From: Dillenia suffruticosa
Taxonomy: Eukaryota > Streptophyta > Magnoliopsida > Dilleniales > Dilleniaceae
Length of the DNA stretch: 64,000 nt
Direction: 5' to 3'
Assembly (NCBI GenBank): GCA_033439265.1
Contig: JAVTVX010000017.1
Coordinates: 8,268,001-8,332,000 of the forward strand
A program made the translations under genes and the position numbers. This document shows positions 35,692-46,779 of the stretch, in pieces. The notes below the pieces were generated by a model that ran no database searches, had not been told where the DNA came from, and saw nothing but the letters and a program-made list of their open reading frames with translations. The stretch's first letter is position 1; the number at the start of each line of letters is the position of its first letter.

Positions 35692-37932
35692 ATGACAAAC
35701 CGAAATGTTGGGGTTTCTGATGCCGAGCGTCTCGGCTTGGCTATTGCAGCTGCTTTATCAAGCCCTTCTCTGTTCTCATCAGCAGCACAAAAGCCTCCGG
35801 TTCCGTTGAGCAAACACGTCACAATTCTAAGCAAAAATCAATTGAAAAGGCTCGAAACAGGCAGCGCAGAAGCCAGAATCAATGCTTGGGTCGATTCAAT
35901 GAGGGCTTCTTCCCCTACCCATATCAAATCCCCTGTTTCTCTCTCTGCCACCGATGATCAAAACTCTTGGATTGTAAGTTGTTCTATTGTTCGAATTTGT
36001 GTTTTTAGTGTATTTTCTGATCTGGATCTACGTATATTTATTAATTTCCTCCGGTTTTTACTCTGTTTTCAGCTTCATCATCCTTCAGCTTTGAAAATGT
36101 TTGAGCAAATAGCGAATGCTTCAAAGGGAAAGCAGATTGTGGTGTTCTTGGATTATGATGGTACTCTTTCGCCAATTGTTGAAGATCCCGATAAAGCTTT
36201 CATGTCTCAAGATGTTAGTCCTTTCTGCTTCTTTTTTTATTTCTTTTCCTTAAATTGATCATTTTCATTTTTTGTTCGCTGAAGTTTTTTGTTGTTTTTT
36301 ATGTGATTAGATGAGAGAAGCTGTGAGAGAAGTAGCCAGATGTTTCCCTACAGCAATAGTTAGCGGAAGATGCAGAGACAAGGTACATTTCCAAAGTCAA
36401 AATGAGTTATTTTGCCCTTGGACAAATTCCTATTCGAGTATGATTAATGACTTTTTGTCATGCAGGTTAAAAATTTTGTAAAATTAGCTGAGCTCTACTA
36501 TGCTGGAAGCCATGGCATGGACATCAAAGGTCCAGGAGGTCGAAAATACAAAAAAGTAAGTCACTAACTACCATAATTAAGGAAAACACTATTTGATTTT
36601 TTCTTTTGAAGTCTAAAATTAACCCAATTATTCCATTTTAAAATATTTGGCAAAAAGTCTTAAATAATCAAGTCAGAAAATACCATTTTCTCTTGTATTT
36701 ATTGAAATAATAATTGGGTCACATCTTCACCTCTGTAGCGTAATCACCAGGCAGTACTTTTTCAGCCAGCCAGTGAATTTTTGCCCATGATTGATGAGGT
36801 ATATATTTCATTATTTTCATTATTTACATTGTTGAATATGATCTTTTCGTAGAAGGCCTTTAGGCAAGAGATATATAATCTGGTGCATGGAAATTTTGAA
36901 GGTGCGCAAAACACTAGTGGAGAAGACAAGATCCATCCCAGGAGCGAAGGTGGAAAATAACAAATTTTGCATTTCTGTACACTTCCGCTGTGTAGATGAA
37001 AAGGTACCATATTTCCCACATTCGTTCATTGCTTTTAGTTTAGCTTTCTTCATTTTTTTTCCCTCTTTCTTTTAATAGATCAATAACTTTTCTTTTTTAC
37101 CCTCCGCTTTTTTCAGAAATGGGCTGCATTGGCAGAGCTTGTTAGATCGGTGGTCAATGACTACCCAAAGCTGAGATTGAGTCAAGGAAGAAAGGTATCC
37201 TGCATTTTTTTCTTCTTTTTCCTTTTATGCTCTCATAGTTTGTTGATAAGAATAAATTTCAATGTGCTTGACCATACTTTTTGGCTGGTTCAAACAGGTC
37301 CTTGAGATCCGTCCAACCATCAAATGGGACAAAGGGAAAGCCCTTGAATTTTTGTTAGAATCACTCGGTGAGGTTTTATTATTATTATTATTATTATTAC
37401 TCTGCCTCACGTAATGCACTGAATTACTTCATATTTTCTAGTTTCTGGCTTCACAGTTTCCCTCTATTTCAAATCACTTTTGTAGGTTATGCCAATTCTA
37501 GAGATGTTATACCATTTTACGTTGGTGATGATAGAACAGATGAAGATGCCTTCAAGGTAATCTTTAGAAACTTCCTTGTTGCATATCTTATAAATAAATA
37601 ACTAAACTCTTTCTTAGTCATTTTTAACATGTTTTCAATGTATGCTCATGCTTGAATTAGGTTTTGCGCGATCGAGGACAAGGGTTTGGCATACTTGTAT
37701 CCAAAGTGCCAAAAGAAACAAGTGCTTCTTATACCCTGCAAGAACCTTCAGAGGCAAGTGCATTCAATATGCTTTATGTTCATCTCACAAAAAAAAAATA
37801 TGCTTTATGTTCCTTTCCTACTGCCGCTTCCATATCTGCTTTTCCAACCATTGTTCTGCTGCAAACTTGTTCTGACTACATAATATTTTACAGGTCAAGA
37901 ATTTCTTGCGACGTCTGGTGCAGTTAAAATGA
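35692..37932 (+). CDS. TPP: Trehalose-6-phosphate phosphatase (TPPB/TPPC-like), 11 coding exons
   Basis: Complete gene for a 365-residue enzyme that removes phosphate from trehalose-6-phosphate to give trehalose, the last step of trehalose synthesis and a control point of sugar signalling. Coding exons: 35692-35973, 36073-36213, 36311-36382, 36466-36555, 36739-36798, 36902-37003, 37117-37194, 37298-37367, 37486-37556, 37661-37753, 37894-37932. They sum to 1098 nt and stay in frame. It is a HAD-superfamily phosphatase. Motif I is [16 protein letters not shown], with catalytic Asp at 121 and 123. Motif II is Ser159 in AIVSGR, and the metal-binding motif IV is GDDRTDED at 312-319. [13 protein letters not shown] and [18 protein letters not shown] are TPP signatures. 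The N-terminus [12 protein letters not shown] resembles Arabidopsis TPPB. The donor of the last intron is GC rather than GT. Probably cytosolic or plastid/nuclear; no clear transit signal. Confidence 0.95.
37376..37399. repeat. (TTA)8 microsatellite in a TPP intron
   Basis: It lies just after the donor of the intron between coding exons 8 and 9. Confidence 0.9.
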
Positions 37933-38220
37933 GCGTGCATACTAGTAGGTACAGACATATTGAATACTAGTAGGTACAGACATACGGGAGTAATCGAAAT
38001 TGACCAAAAATCTTTATGGGGGAAATCATGTATTTTCCGGACTTTTTTTTTGTTCTTTTTTTTAGATATTTTTGCTTGAATTTGTTCCTCTATTATGTGT
38101 ATGCACATCTCATGAGGTGCCCGTATGATGCAAACAGTAAGTTTGAGCGCAAATTGGGAGAGGAAAGGAATTGTAAAATTGATCTTCCTTATTGTAAATC
38201 ATCACCAAAATTATAATGGA
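37933..38220 (+). other. Probable TPP 3' UTR with a 25-bp tandem duplication
   Basis: ACTAGTAGGTACAGACATA occurs at 37941 and 37966, 25 bases apart, eight bases after the stop codon. The rest is T-rich and without frames of note. Confidence 0.5.
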
Positions 38221-38572
38221 AGATTCTCTTGCATACTGCAAATTTGAAATATAAAATGGTATCTGATGAAAAAAAAATGATTGAAAACAACAATTACATA
38301 TGAATCTAAGGTAACTCATGTCGGCTTAGGGGCAATTAAAAGTGCATAGGTTTTAATTTCAATGTGGGGAAGAAAAGTTCCTATCTTATGCAACGCAAAT
38401 GATGTCTAAAGAAACAATGACATGACAATCTTTTTAAATATTTTGAACCCATTTGCTTATTCCTAAGTCACGGTCTTAAGATCTAACAAAAAACCTTAAC
38501 AGCTTTTAATTTTTCTTTACTTGAATTAGTATGAATGTACATATTCATTAGTACTATAATAACTCTCTCAGA

Positions 38573-38748
38573 ATGCTAAGGAGCCTATTTGGTTTTTCGG
38601 ATGAAGCAAGCAAAGTCCGACAGAGGACTGCAAGACTCCTAGATAATGAAGCAAGCAAAGTCCGACAGAGGACTGCAAGACTCCTAGATAACTGGCATTC
38701 TTTAATGCAACCCTTAGCTGGCATTTTCTTGCCAAGAGCTTTGGATGC
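38573..38748 (+). other. Exon-like open stretch with a 45-bp in-frame duplication, cut by copia element 1
   Basis: After a splice-acceptor-like CTCTCTCAG there is an open stretch reading FGFSDEASKVRQRTARLLDN, with EASKVRQRTARLLDN repeated exactly once more by a 45-bp tandem duplication (38608-38697). WHSLMQPLAGIFLPRALDAI follows. The frame continues for 17 more codons on the far side of the copia insertion before a stop. The helix pattern (VRxRxxxLLxxW) weakly resembles the last helix of TFIIS N-terminal-like domains, but I do not recognise a gene. It may be a displaced exon of a dead or distant gene. Confidence 0.3.
38608..38697. repeat. 45-bp perfect or near-perfect tandem duplication
   Basis: The unit starts GAAGCAAGCAAAGTCCGACA and ends CTCCTAGATAAT or CTCCTAGATAAC. 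The length is a multiple of three, so the reading frame is kept. Confidence 0.9.
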
Positions 38749-38753
38749 CATAT

Positions 38754-39258
38754 TGTTGGATTTTTAGGATTCTCATGCAGCGGAAGCATATAATAATTTT
38801 CGAAAAATAAAACAGATCGGATTTAGGGTATCTCAATTCGTAGAATCTTCAAGCGGCACTTTCCTTGATCCGATTTTGCGGTCGGGATAGTGATCACGAG
38901 ATTAGTCGAATCACCACCACAGTGTCACAATGCCTCAACCCTCATGTCCGGTGAATCGTTTGACGTTGGGAGATTTTCCTACGCGAAAATCTCCATCCCT
39001 CTCTCTATTTTCTCTCTCTCTGGAGAATATGTGAAACCCTAGCCATCTTCTCTCATCATGGTTACTGTTCACGCCACAAGGAAGGAGAAGGAGACTTTCC
39101 TCCATGGTTCCCTCTCATAGAAGGAAGGTAAGACCAATGGCACTTAATTGGTGGGGGGTTACCAAATAATATTGATTAATGTTGGTAAGTAATAATGGGA
39201 GTTACCCCATTATCTCATTCTTACCAAAATGCCCCACAATGGGCATAAATAACCTATA
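38754..39258 (-). repeat. 3' LTR of copia element 1 (505 bp)
   Basis: Same sequence as the right LTR apart from small differences. Its outer end keeps CA. The inner end reads TA instead of TG on the minus strand, a point change. Confidence 0.92.
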
Positions 39259-39272
39259 TCTCCCACTTGCAC
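39259..39272 (-). other. Polypurine tract of copia element 1
   Basis: GTGCAAGTGGGAGA on the minus strand directly precedes the 3' LTR, the expected place for second-strand priming. Confidence 0.75.
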
Positions 39273-40419
39273 ATTAGGGCATTTCACTTCCGTCAGTCAC
39301 AAGATCGCAACTCATGCAATCTATCGCATCACCCTACTGGACTTTCATACTGGATTGGGTGTCGTGCGACCGGCGAGTACACCTGCAAGCAAAGACTTCT
39401 CGATACACCTGTTAGGATGATCGAGTAGTCACTGTTAGTATAAAAATAACTCGCTATACCCCAGACTCAATGCATTTACATCCATCGAGCCACTTTCCTC
39501 ATTCGAAAGTGATCCCCAGTCAATTTGCTCGACTATGTATTCACCATTATGTTTGAATCCTAGCATGGATTAACATAACAGGTCGATCTGTGAATACATG
39601 ACAATGATATAATGTCTATTGGCCTTTCTTTTTCCAAACTCGAATCTATCGGTCTCAATTCAGCTGCTTTCCTAGACCTGCCCCTTAGACCTCAATTTAT
39701 CTTCCGGGCCATAGGTAAACAGACTAAAGTAGTAACACTGAACCAAAACTTCTAGAGACAGCCGAAAGTAATAAGGGTATAAGAGATCCCACCCAATGGA
39801 TCTCAGGTCTCACACAGTAGGAACGGGGATCAAGATCAAACTATCGTCTCAAATAATAGCTCCTATTGTCCCATGGTCGTCTCATCACATGTAGTATGAA
39901 ACACGTAACACAGTGTTATTCTCCCATCTCTCAAAGGGCATATGTCAGATTTCTCTAACACTGTACAGGTACGGGACTCAGTCTACACATAAGACTTTAC
40001 CCAGAGATCTCAGAAAGAGCATCTCAGAGACAATATCACTAATCGCAGGTGATATCTGAGTTCTTAAATTTGGCTACTTACAGACAACATGGATGTGGGT
40101 ATTTCCATGTCGGTCATATCGCATATGATCTCATCCTAAACACATATCAGGGCGACTTATGTTCTAGTAGGGCTACTCTCAAAGCCTCTTACGACTAGAA
40201 TCCATCTCATCTTCGCTCACTCAGAGTCGGAGGTGGTCACTCGTGTGAGAGAGTCGACCATGCATGCCTGACATATCTTTTATCACAAAATCACAATATA
40301 TGACAACAAATAGTGTATGAATTAAATATGTGACCCAATAGTGCATGCATGTCATATATTAAAATAAGCATCTAAAACAGTATATATGGAGAAATGTTAA
40401 AGTACACTAAACCCAATGA

Positions 40420-40690
40420 TCAGCTCTCATGCTGTATGTCAAGGTGTACTTAGATGTCACAATACCCTTCTCGGTAATTTCTCTCACAAAGTGGTTTTCG
40501 GTATCAATGTGTTTGGCTTTGCTATTACACTTAGGGTCTCAATTGTTGACAGTGTCGGTCTGATTATCACAATAATCATCACTGACCTCCCACTATCTAT
40601 CACAATCCCTAAGTCTTCCAAAAGATTTCTAAAACCAACCATTCTCATGAACTGCAATTGAGCATACTACAAACTCAGTCTCTACCGTAA
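40420..40690 (-). pseudogene. RNase H remnant of copia element 1
   Basis: The minus strand reads FRNLLEDLGIVIDSGRSVMI, followed by a K-x-x-T-L pattern. It aligns by eye with the segment around LYCDNxxAI...KHI of copia RNase H. It is strongly decayed. Confidence 0.5.
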
Positions 40691-41399
40691 ATAGAGATAT
40701 ACAAGTTCTCTTCTTACTGCTCTAAGAAGATAAAACCTTTTGTGTTTATTCAGATCACTACTCCCAGTCAGTATCTGAATCCCAGACGCAAATTACCTCA
40801 TCCGTAACACATGGAGAGGTCCGCAGTTAAAATGAGATATTTCAGAATCATTTTTCACTGTTCTACAGTGATCCTTTCCAGTATTCTATTAATACCTACT
40901 CACCAGATCTACCATACAATAAACGTCTGGTCATGTATGCCTCATCGCATACATCAAACTGTATATCGCACGTGTATACCTCATCGCACACACTAGAAAT
41001 GTATTTTGCACTGGAATAAGGGATTCTTCTCATCTCCCTTATTTCTTTATAAATTCTAGGGTATATGTCAAGATTCAGGTCTTTTTACCTTTAGCGATTA
41101 GAGTATCTTTTAGGTTGTCATCGCTCTTCTCGAAATGCTTAAGAATCTACATGATGTAAAACTCTTGTTAAAGAGTCAACACCATTCTCAAGCGATTCTT
41201 ATAGATCCAAAATCTGAGAATGAACTAAAACCTCATAACCACTTTACAATGGTTATTGGATACTCTCTGTTGTTCCCGGACAACAGAATGTCACCTGCAT
41301 ATGAGAACATGATCATAAAGGAGTTATCGGGACGTATCAGTTATATGCAATGATCCTACTCGATCATTACAAAACCATAAGATATCACCTTCTCGTGAA

Positions 41400-41985
41400 A
41401 TCTCAAGCGCCGCTGTCTAGATGATGGCTTAAGGTCGTATTATGATTTCTAAAATCAATAGATCTTATCCACCTGATCTACTAGAACGAACCTAGAGGGA
41501 TGCTCCATGTAGATCGCCTCATCTATACTTCCGATACGAAAGCGGTCTTTACGTCCTTGTGATGTGACTCTAGATCCATGTTAATGACAATCGCTCTAAG
41601 ATAAACGGATCGAGATAAATTGGATTATGACTCTTCGATAGTCCACCCCTCAGTCTAAGTGTAACCCTTGGTTACTAGACGGGTTCTTTATCTCTTCATC
41701 AATCCGTTGACCTTTATCTTGACTTTGAGAACCTACTTGTTCCTAATAGTCATTCCGCCCTCAGGCTAATCAACTAGATCCCAGACCCCGTTGATTTTCA
41801 TCATTTCCTTCTCTTCATTTATGGCCTTCAATAAACGGTATTTTGCTTCTTTTGCAGAACTCTCAAGAGCCTCTCGAACCATTTTAGATTTTTCATCATC
41901 CTCTAGAGTCGAAATGAGGGTCTCACCCTCAATCGAGAAAACAACGTTTAAATACGCATTCTCGACACTCTTAGGAGGAGAGAAA
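41400..41985 (-). pseudogene. Reverse transcriptase remnant of copia element 1
   Basis: The minus strand reads EALESSAKEAKYRLLKAINE, then NGVWDLVD, later RLVTKGYT and DVKTAFV. These are the N-terminal landmarks of copia reverse transcriptases (NxVWxLVD, RLVAKGYTQ, DVKTAFLNG). Multiple stops are present and the YVDD region was not found in readable form. Confidence 0.65.
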
Positions 41986-42279
41986 AATCTTTACCTCTTG
42001 ATGGATCGCTCCCACTGAGATCAAGATCCGTAGTAGATTCTTGTATCCTACCGCTAGGCTCCTCGAACCGTTAGGCTCATCCATCGCATAAAAGGTAAGG
42101 TCCAAATTGATTTCTCCTCTCTTAGGGAAATCATTCTCAAGAAATATGGTATTACGAGACTCAATTTCAATTATAGTGTCGTTCGTATTCGCCTATGAAC
42201 ACGTATTTTCTCGTGGGCCTAACTCACCTTGTGAATGCGAGAAATCGTGGCACAACTCCATAACCTCAAGTGGTTAAGG

Positions 42280-42830
42280 TCAGGTTGCCTCCCTGTCGAA
42301 AGCTAAAATGGGGAATTGACTAATAGTCAGTGGTCTCGTAATACTCTTATCGAAACAGAGCCCCATGTATAGTTTAGACGAATATTTACGTTTTCGGTCG
42401 GTCCTGAGAGTCTCTACTCTCATATCTAACTGATTTTCTATCTCGCTTATGAACCTCCTGAAGCAGTCTAATGCCTCAGACTTATGCAAGATCAGATAGA
42501 TGAACCAAAACACACGTAAGCATTTATAATTATCTACACAACTCCATTTCCGGCTCTCATGCACATAAGACCACGAGAAAAAGAAGGCACAATGGTCGAA
42601 TCGCAATGGAGTCCCAGTTCTCATTGCATTGCCAAATGGTTTTCTCGTCATTTTGCCGGCTAGGCAAAACTCACATACGGGTAACTCGAATGTGGTCAGC
42701 GGGTCCAATAAATCTCTCACTACTAACCGATTCATCATCTCTTACCCCATGTGTCTAAATCTACTATATTATTCATTTACATCATTATCTACGCAATCAG
42801 ATGTAAAGACAATAGTAGAACGATAAGAAA
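42280..42830 (-). pseudogene. Integrase region of copia element 1
   Basis: A 152-codon open stretch begins with the GAG-pre-integrase/zinc part (LPVCEFCLAGKMTRKPF) and then integrase-core sequence (FISEIENQLDMRVETLRTDR). The central Asp motif region is damaged (CVDNYKCLRVFWFIYL), and the usual DRGxEY at the core end reads DRKRKY. Confidence 0.8.
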
Positions 42831-43239
42831 CCATTAGAAGAAGTTGCACTCAGTGCATACATTCCATCATGGATTAAAACCAGAATAATTTAGAAAATCA
42901 TCGTATTAAAAACAAAGGAATAATTTCATGCATATCGTAGTCAATTTTAGACAAGGTACTAATTGTAGATCCGTCGAATGCCTACAGTATTAAGAACGTC
43001 ATGGCAAGTGTCGTTCCCTCTGACAACGACGAATGCTCTGTTCTTAACGTAAATCCTCCAAACTTAAGGATTTACCTGACGGAACTATATTTACGCACTC
43101 CTGTCTCGAGTTACGTGGTCGGTTGCTCCTGATTTCAAAGGAGTTGCTCCTGATTTTAAAGGAGAGAAATCAGCGAGCATTATAGTGAATGAGACAAATC
43201 TCAAACCACGTAAAGAAGAAGGATATTTATTTTCTACTC

Positions 43240-44060
43240 GTCACACTCACGAGCGAAATGACCAAATCTACCTCAAACGTAGCAATTTCTTTGGTCTAAT
43301 CAAATTTCTTCTTCTTCGTTCTTGTACCTTGTTGTCGATTTTCTCGGATGATTTTTATTACCTAGATCTCGAGTCACGTTCGCATGCTTATGCTATTGGC
43401 TTAGCGCCGGGGAAGTCCTTACTCGACTCCTCTGAATAAATATGACTCGAGTGTAGCCTACTCGCCTCTAGGTGCTCTTCATCGAGCTCACGATTTGTAT
43501 TCACGTCAACGAAAGTACGAATACTTTCGTCAAATGTGAGATAGGATTTCACGGTTTCCCATGAATCAGGTAAAAACCGGATCAAATCCAGTACCTTAAT
43601 TCCATCCAAAAATTTGCTCGTCCGTATATATTAACTCGGTGATCATACTCGACATTTGCTACATTGTATGATTAACCCTTTTCTTCTGCATTCTCACATA
43701 GGAACCGAAGAGAGCAACACTATGCTCTTATGGGACGAGTCGAACCGACATGTCTATAGATATGATTCGAAAAACGAGATTAAGTCATCGTATATGCCAC
43801 TGATAAGCATTGCCCTAACTTGGCAAATCTTTTATACCATACACGATAGATCTCTTTATCTCGTATACCCTGAGGCGTGGTGCCCACCCTGGGGCCCATC
43901 ATCTCTTGCCTCAGATTCCCGTTAGATTTTGTTTTGCCTCTCGAGAATAAACTGAATTTACTGATAAAATCACGCAAATCATATCATTCAGTTTACTCTC
44001 CTTGCAAAAATTTAATACGACAGTTCTCAACGCATTAAGAGAGACATTTGTGACTTGGAG
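43240..44060 (-). pseudogene. gag of copia element 1, with CCHC zinc knuckle
   Basis: A 73-codon stretch at 43388-43609 reads IRFLPDSWETVKSYLTFDES, then ELDEEHLEASR, matching the copia gag pattern LPDSWxxVxxxLT...LExExLEA. Downstream (43240-43290) a zinc knuckle reads NCYV-stop-GRFGHFARECDE; the second cysteine codon has become TGA. Frameshifts separate these parts. Confidence 0.8.
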
Positions 44061-44273
44061 ATGCTTATTATCACATTTTTGTACGTCCTACGAATCATCA
44101 AGACCAAAATGACTTGAGTACGACCCCAAAGGGAGCGTATGAGTCAACGGACACCATACACCACAACTTGGAATCGCATCTTACCATTTGGATTGTGATA
44201 CGGCACACAAAAACCCACAAAAAAGTTACATTTATGGATATAGGACCCCCAAAAAATTGAAAAAATTCAATTT

Positions 44274-44770
44274 TTAGCGACTCCACGCGCCGCTCGGGGC
44301 CCACACGCGCCGCCGCTCGCCGGCGGCGCTATCCACGCGCCACCACTCGCCGCCACGCGCCTCCACACGCCGGCAGCGGCCTACCGCACGCGCCATACGC
44401 GCGGCGCGCCTCACACGCGCTGCCAAGCGCCTAGTGCGGCTCGGCTCACGCGCGCCCAGTCGCGGCACGCTGCTCACTCGCTGAGCCGGGTCTAATCGGG
44501 TTGGTCAACGGGTCAGGGTTGACCCGACTGACCCGGTCAACGGGTTCGGTCCGACCCGGTCAACGGTCCGGTCCGACCTGGTCGGGTCGGTTGCGGGTCG
44601 GTCCGGGTCATGGTCCGGCCAGACCGCTACCTGCCCTTGCTTCACGCGCCTGTGTGGCGCGTGCACTACACGCGCCTGCCAGACGCGCCTCTTGGCGGGT
44701 GCGTGTCATGCGCCCGCGGGTCTGAGGCGGTTCTTCTTCGCCCGACGGGTCCTGCGACGGGTTTTTCGAC
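44274..44770 (-). other. GC-rich leader segment of copia element 1
   Basis: About 500 bases between primer-binding site and gag are strongly GC-rich, with many CACGCGCC-like and GACCCGGTC-like words in loose tandem. Base composition is unlike anything else in the window. Open frames here are by-products of composition. Confidence 0.75.
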
Positions 44771-45272
44771 CCGTTTTCTGGAAAACTCAATTCCGGCTAT
44801 TTTTTCTTGCATTTTTCGATTGGAAAAAATTTGTGAACATCCTCCAAACATCCTACACTCGATTTTAGGAGGATTCAAACCCAAAATTGGTGGGATTCAA
44901 CCACCCCAATCGGGGTCCTCCGCGGCCATTCGGAAATCCCTGTTTCCGGCATCCAAATTAGACAATAAAATATATAAAACCGTAGATCTAGATGCAAGGA
45001 ATTCATTTATAATTTTTTTATGCCTCGATCCGCCCTCTAAAGCCACAGATCTAAGGGTTTTATGTTCGTAGGGTCGCAAATTTCGACCAGACTTTTCATA
45101 GCCCAACCATACTCGGAAAATTAAACAAAAAATATATTTGAAATCTCTGGGCCATGGGTATTCCTACGGTGTTCTCGGATTCACGAAACTCATCCGTGAT
45201 CCGGACCCCAAATTTTATACCCTATATTTTATACCCGAAAAATCCAAAAATTATTTTAAATTAAATCCAACG

Positions 45273-45287
45273 TGGCTCTGATACCAA
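45273..45287 (-). other. Primer-binding site of copia element 1
   Basis: TTGGTATCAGAGCCA on the minus strand directly follows the 5' LTR and complements the 3' end of initiator tRNA-Met. Confidence 0.9.
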
Positions 45288-45777
45288 TGTTGGATTTTTA
45301 GGATTCTCATGCAGCGGAAGCATATAATAATTTTCGGAAAATAAAACAGATCGGGTTTAGAGTATCTCAATTCGTAGAATCTTCAAGCGACACTTTCCTT
45401 GATCCGATTTCGCGGTCGGGATGGTGATCACGAGATTAGTCGAATCACCACTACAGTGTCACAACGCCTCAACCCTCATGTCCGGTGAATCGTTTGACGT
45501 TGGGAGATTTCCCTACGCGAAAATCTCCATCTCTCTCTCTGGAGAATATGTGAAACCCTAGCCATCTTCCCTCATCATGGTTACTGTTCACGCCACAAGG
45601 AAGGAAAAGAAGACTTTCCTCCATGGTTCCCTCTCACAGAAGGAAGGTAAGACCAATTGCACTTAATTGGTGGGGGGTTACCAAATAATATTGGTTAATG
45701 TTGGTAACTAATAATGGGAGTTACCCCATTATCTCATTCTTACCAAAATGCCCCACAATGGGCATAAATAACCTACA
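45288..45777 (-). repeat. 5' LTR of copia element 1 (490 bp)
   Basis: On the minus strand it starts TGTAGGTTATTTATGCCC and ends AAATCCAACA (TG...CA). It differs from the other LTR by a roughly 16-bp indel in a CT-rich patch and about 18-20 substitutions counted by eye, near 4 percent. Confidence 0.93.
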
Positions 45778-45782
45778 CATAT

Positions 45783-46739
45783 TTTATCCAATCAATAGAA
45801 CAAAAATGGTAATAAAAATTTCTGATAGTTTAATGTAATGTGACTATAATCTTTATACATATTGAATTCAATAAGACAAGCGAAGTCCGAGTCCTCACAA
45901 GCACTGTATGGATTAATAAACTTCAAAAGACAAGCATCTGAAGAGTTGTAAGGGACACCTTAGGAGTCAGAGACATGTAGACTAACTCAGGTCAATCATC
46001 CTTTTGTTATTTTCTTTGATTTTCTCTCCCTTGATATTTAAAAATAAGTATAGTTCTTTATGCATATTATTGACGGAAGAAAGCAGGTAGCTTTAGAGTT
46101 TTGGATCAATTCACTTTTTAAGTGATTATGACAGCCATATTGGAAGATGTCTTGGTTACTGTTTTTTGCATAAATTAATACAGGACAAATGTCATACTGT
46201 AGGCCTTTTCCATATTGTAACTAAATGGATAACTTTATTTCTTTTTTATTTTCTACTTGGAGAAGTTTATGTATCAATCATGCAAATAAAATCCCAAGCC
46301 ATGGCTGAAGTCTGATGGGCAGGCAATGGCTCGCATATTTGAGTCCAGATGATGTAGAAATTGAAACTATGTATTTGAACCCTAACCCTATGATCAAGAG
46401 GTGGGGGTGAATATTACTAGTGAAGCCTCGATCCAGTATAATTGCAGACTAATCTGTTCCTTTTCAGCTGTTTTTGTCATCTTCTACTTCTACAATGGCT
46501 TGTGACAACATGAAACATTTGATAGATATGGCAAACACATTATTCTCAAATTTATGATCACTACCTTTTAATGGCATAGCGTGTGCCTCAAGCATCAAAT
46601 TTTCAGAACTGATTGATGTAATAAAGTCAAATGTTCTCATTATAGACTCCTAGCTAGTCCCATTAAAATGCATTCTCCTTCCAAACACCTTTGTTTTAGA
46701 CAGCATATCAAAAACATAATCTTTATATTTTAAACAATT

Positions 46740-46779
<40 letters not shown>

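Larger units (their letters stand above)
38754..45777 (-). mobile_element. Copia element 1: full-length Ty1/copia LTR retrotransposon, 7.0 kb, degenerate
   Basis: The element is bounded by direct CATAT target duplications at 38749-38753 and 45778-45782. It has two LTRs (38754-39258 and 45288-45777), a tRNA-Met primer-binding site next to the right LTR and a purine-rich tract next to the left LTR, so it reads on the minus strand. Protein order on the minus strand is gag, zinc knuckle, integrase, reverse transcriptase, RNase H, which is the copia order. All parts contain stops or frameshifts. About 1.1 kb of non-coding sequence lies between RNase H and the 3' LTR. It inserted into the exon-like stretch at 38573-38748. 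Confidence 0.93.

Noticed and set aside
40416-42018. Plus-strand frames inside copia element 1
   Set aside because: They are antisense to the reverse transcriptase and RNase H remnants, which are recognisable on the minus strand.
44274-45071. Several overlapping GC-rich open frames on both strands
   Set aside because: They lie in the leader of copia element 1 and are open only because the base composition has few stop codons. No domain is visible.
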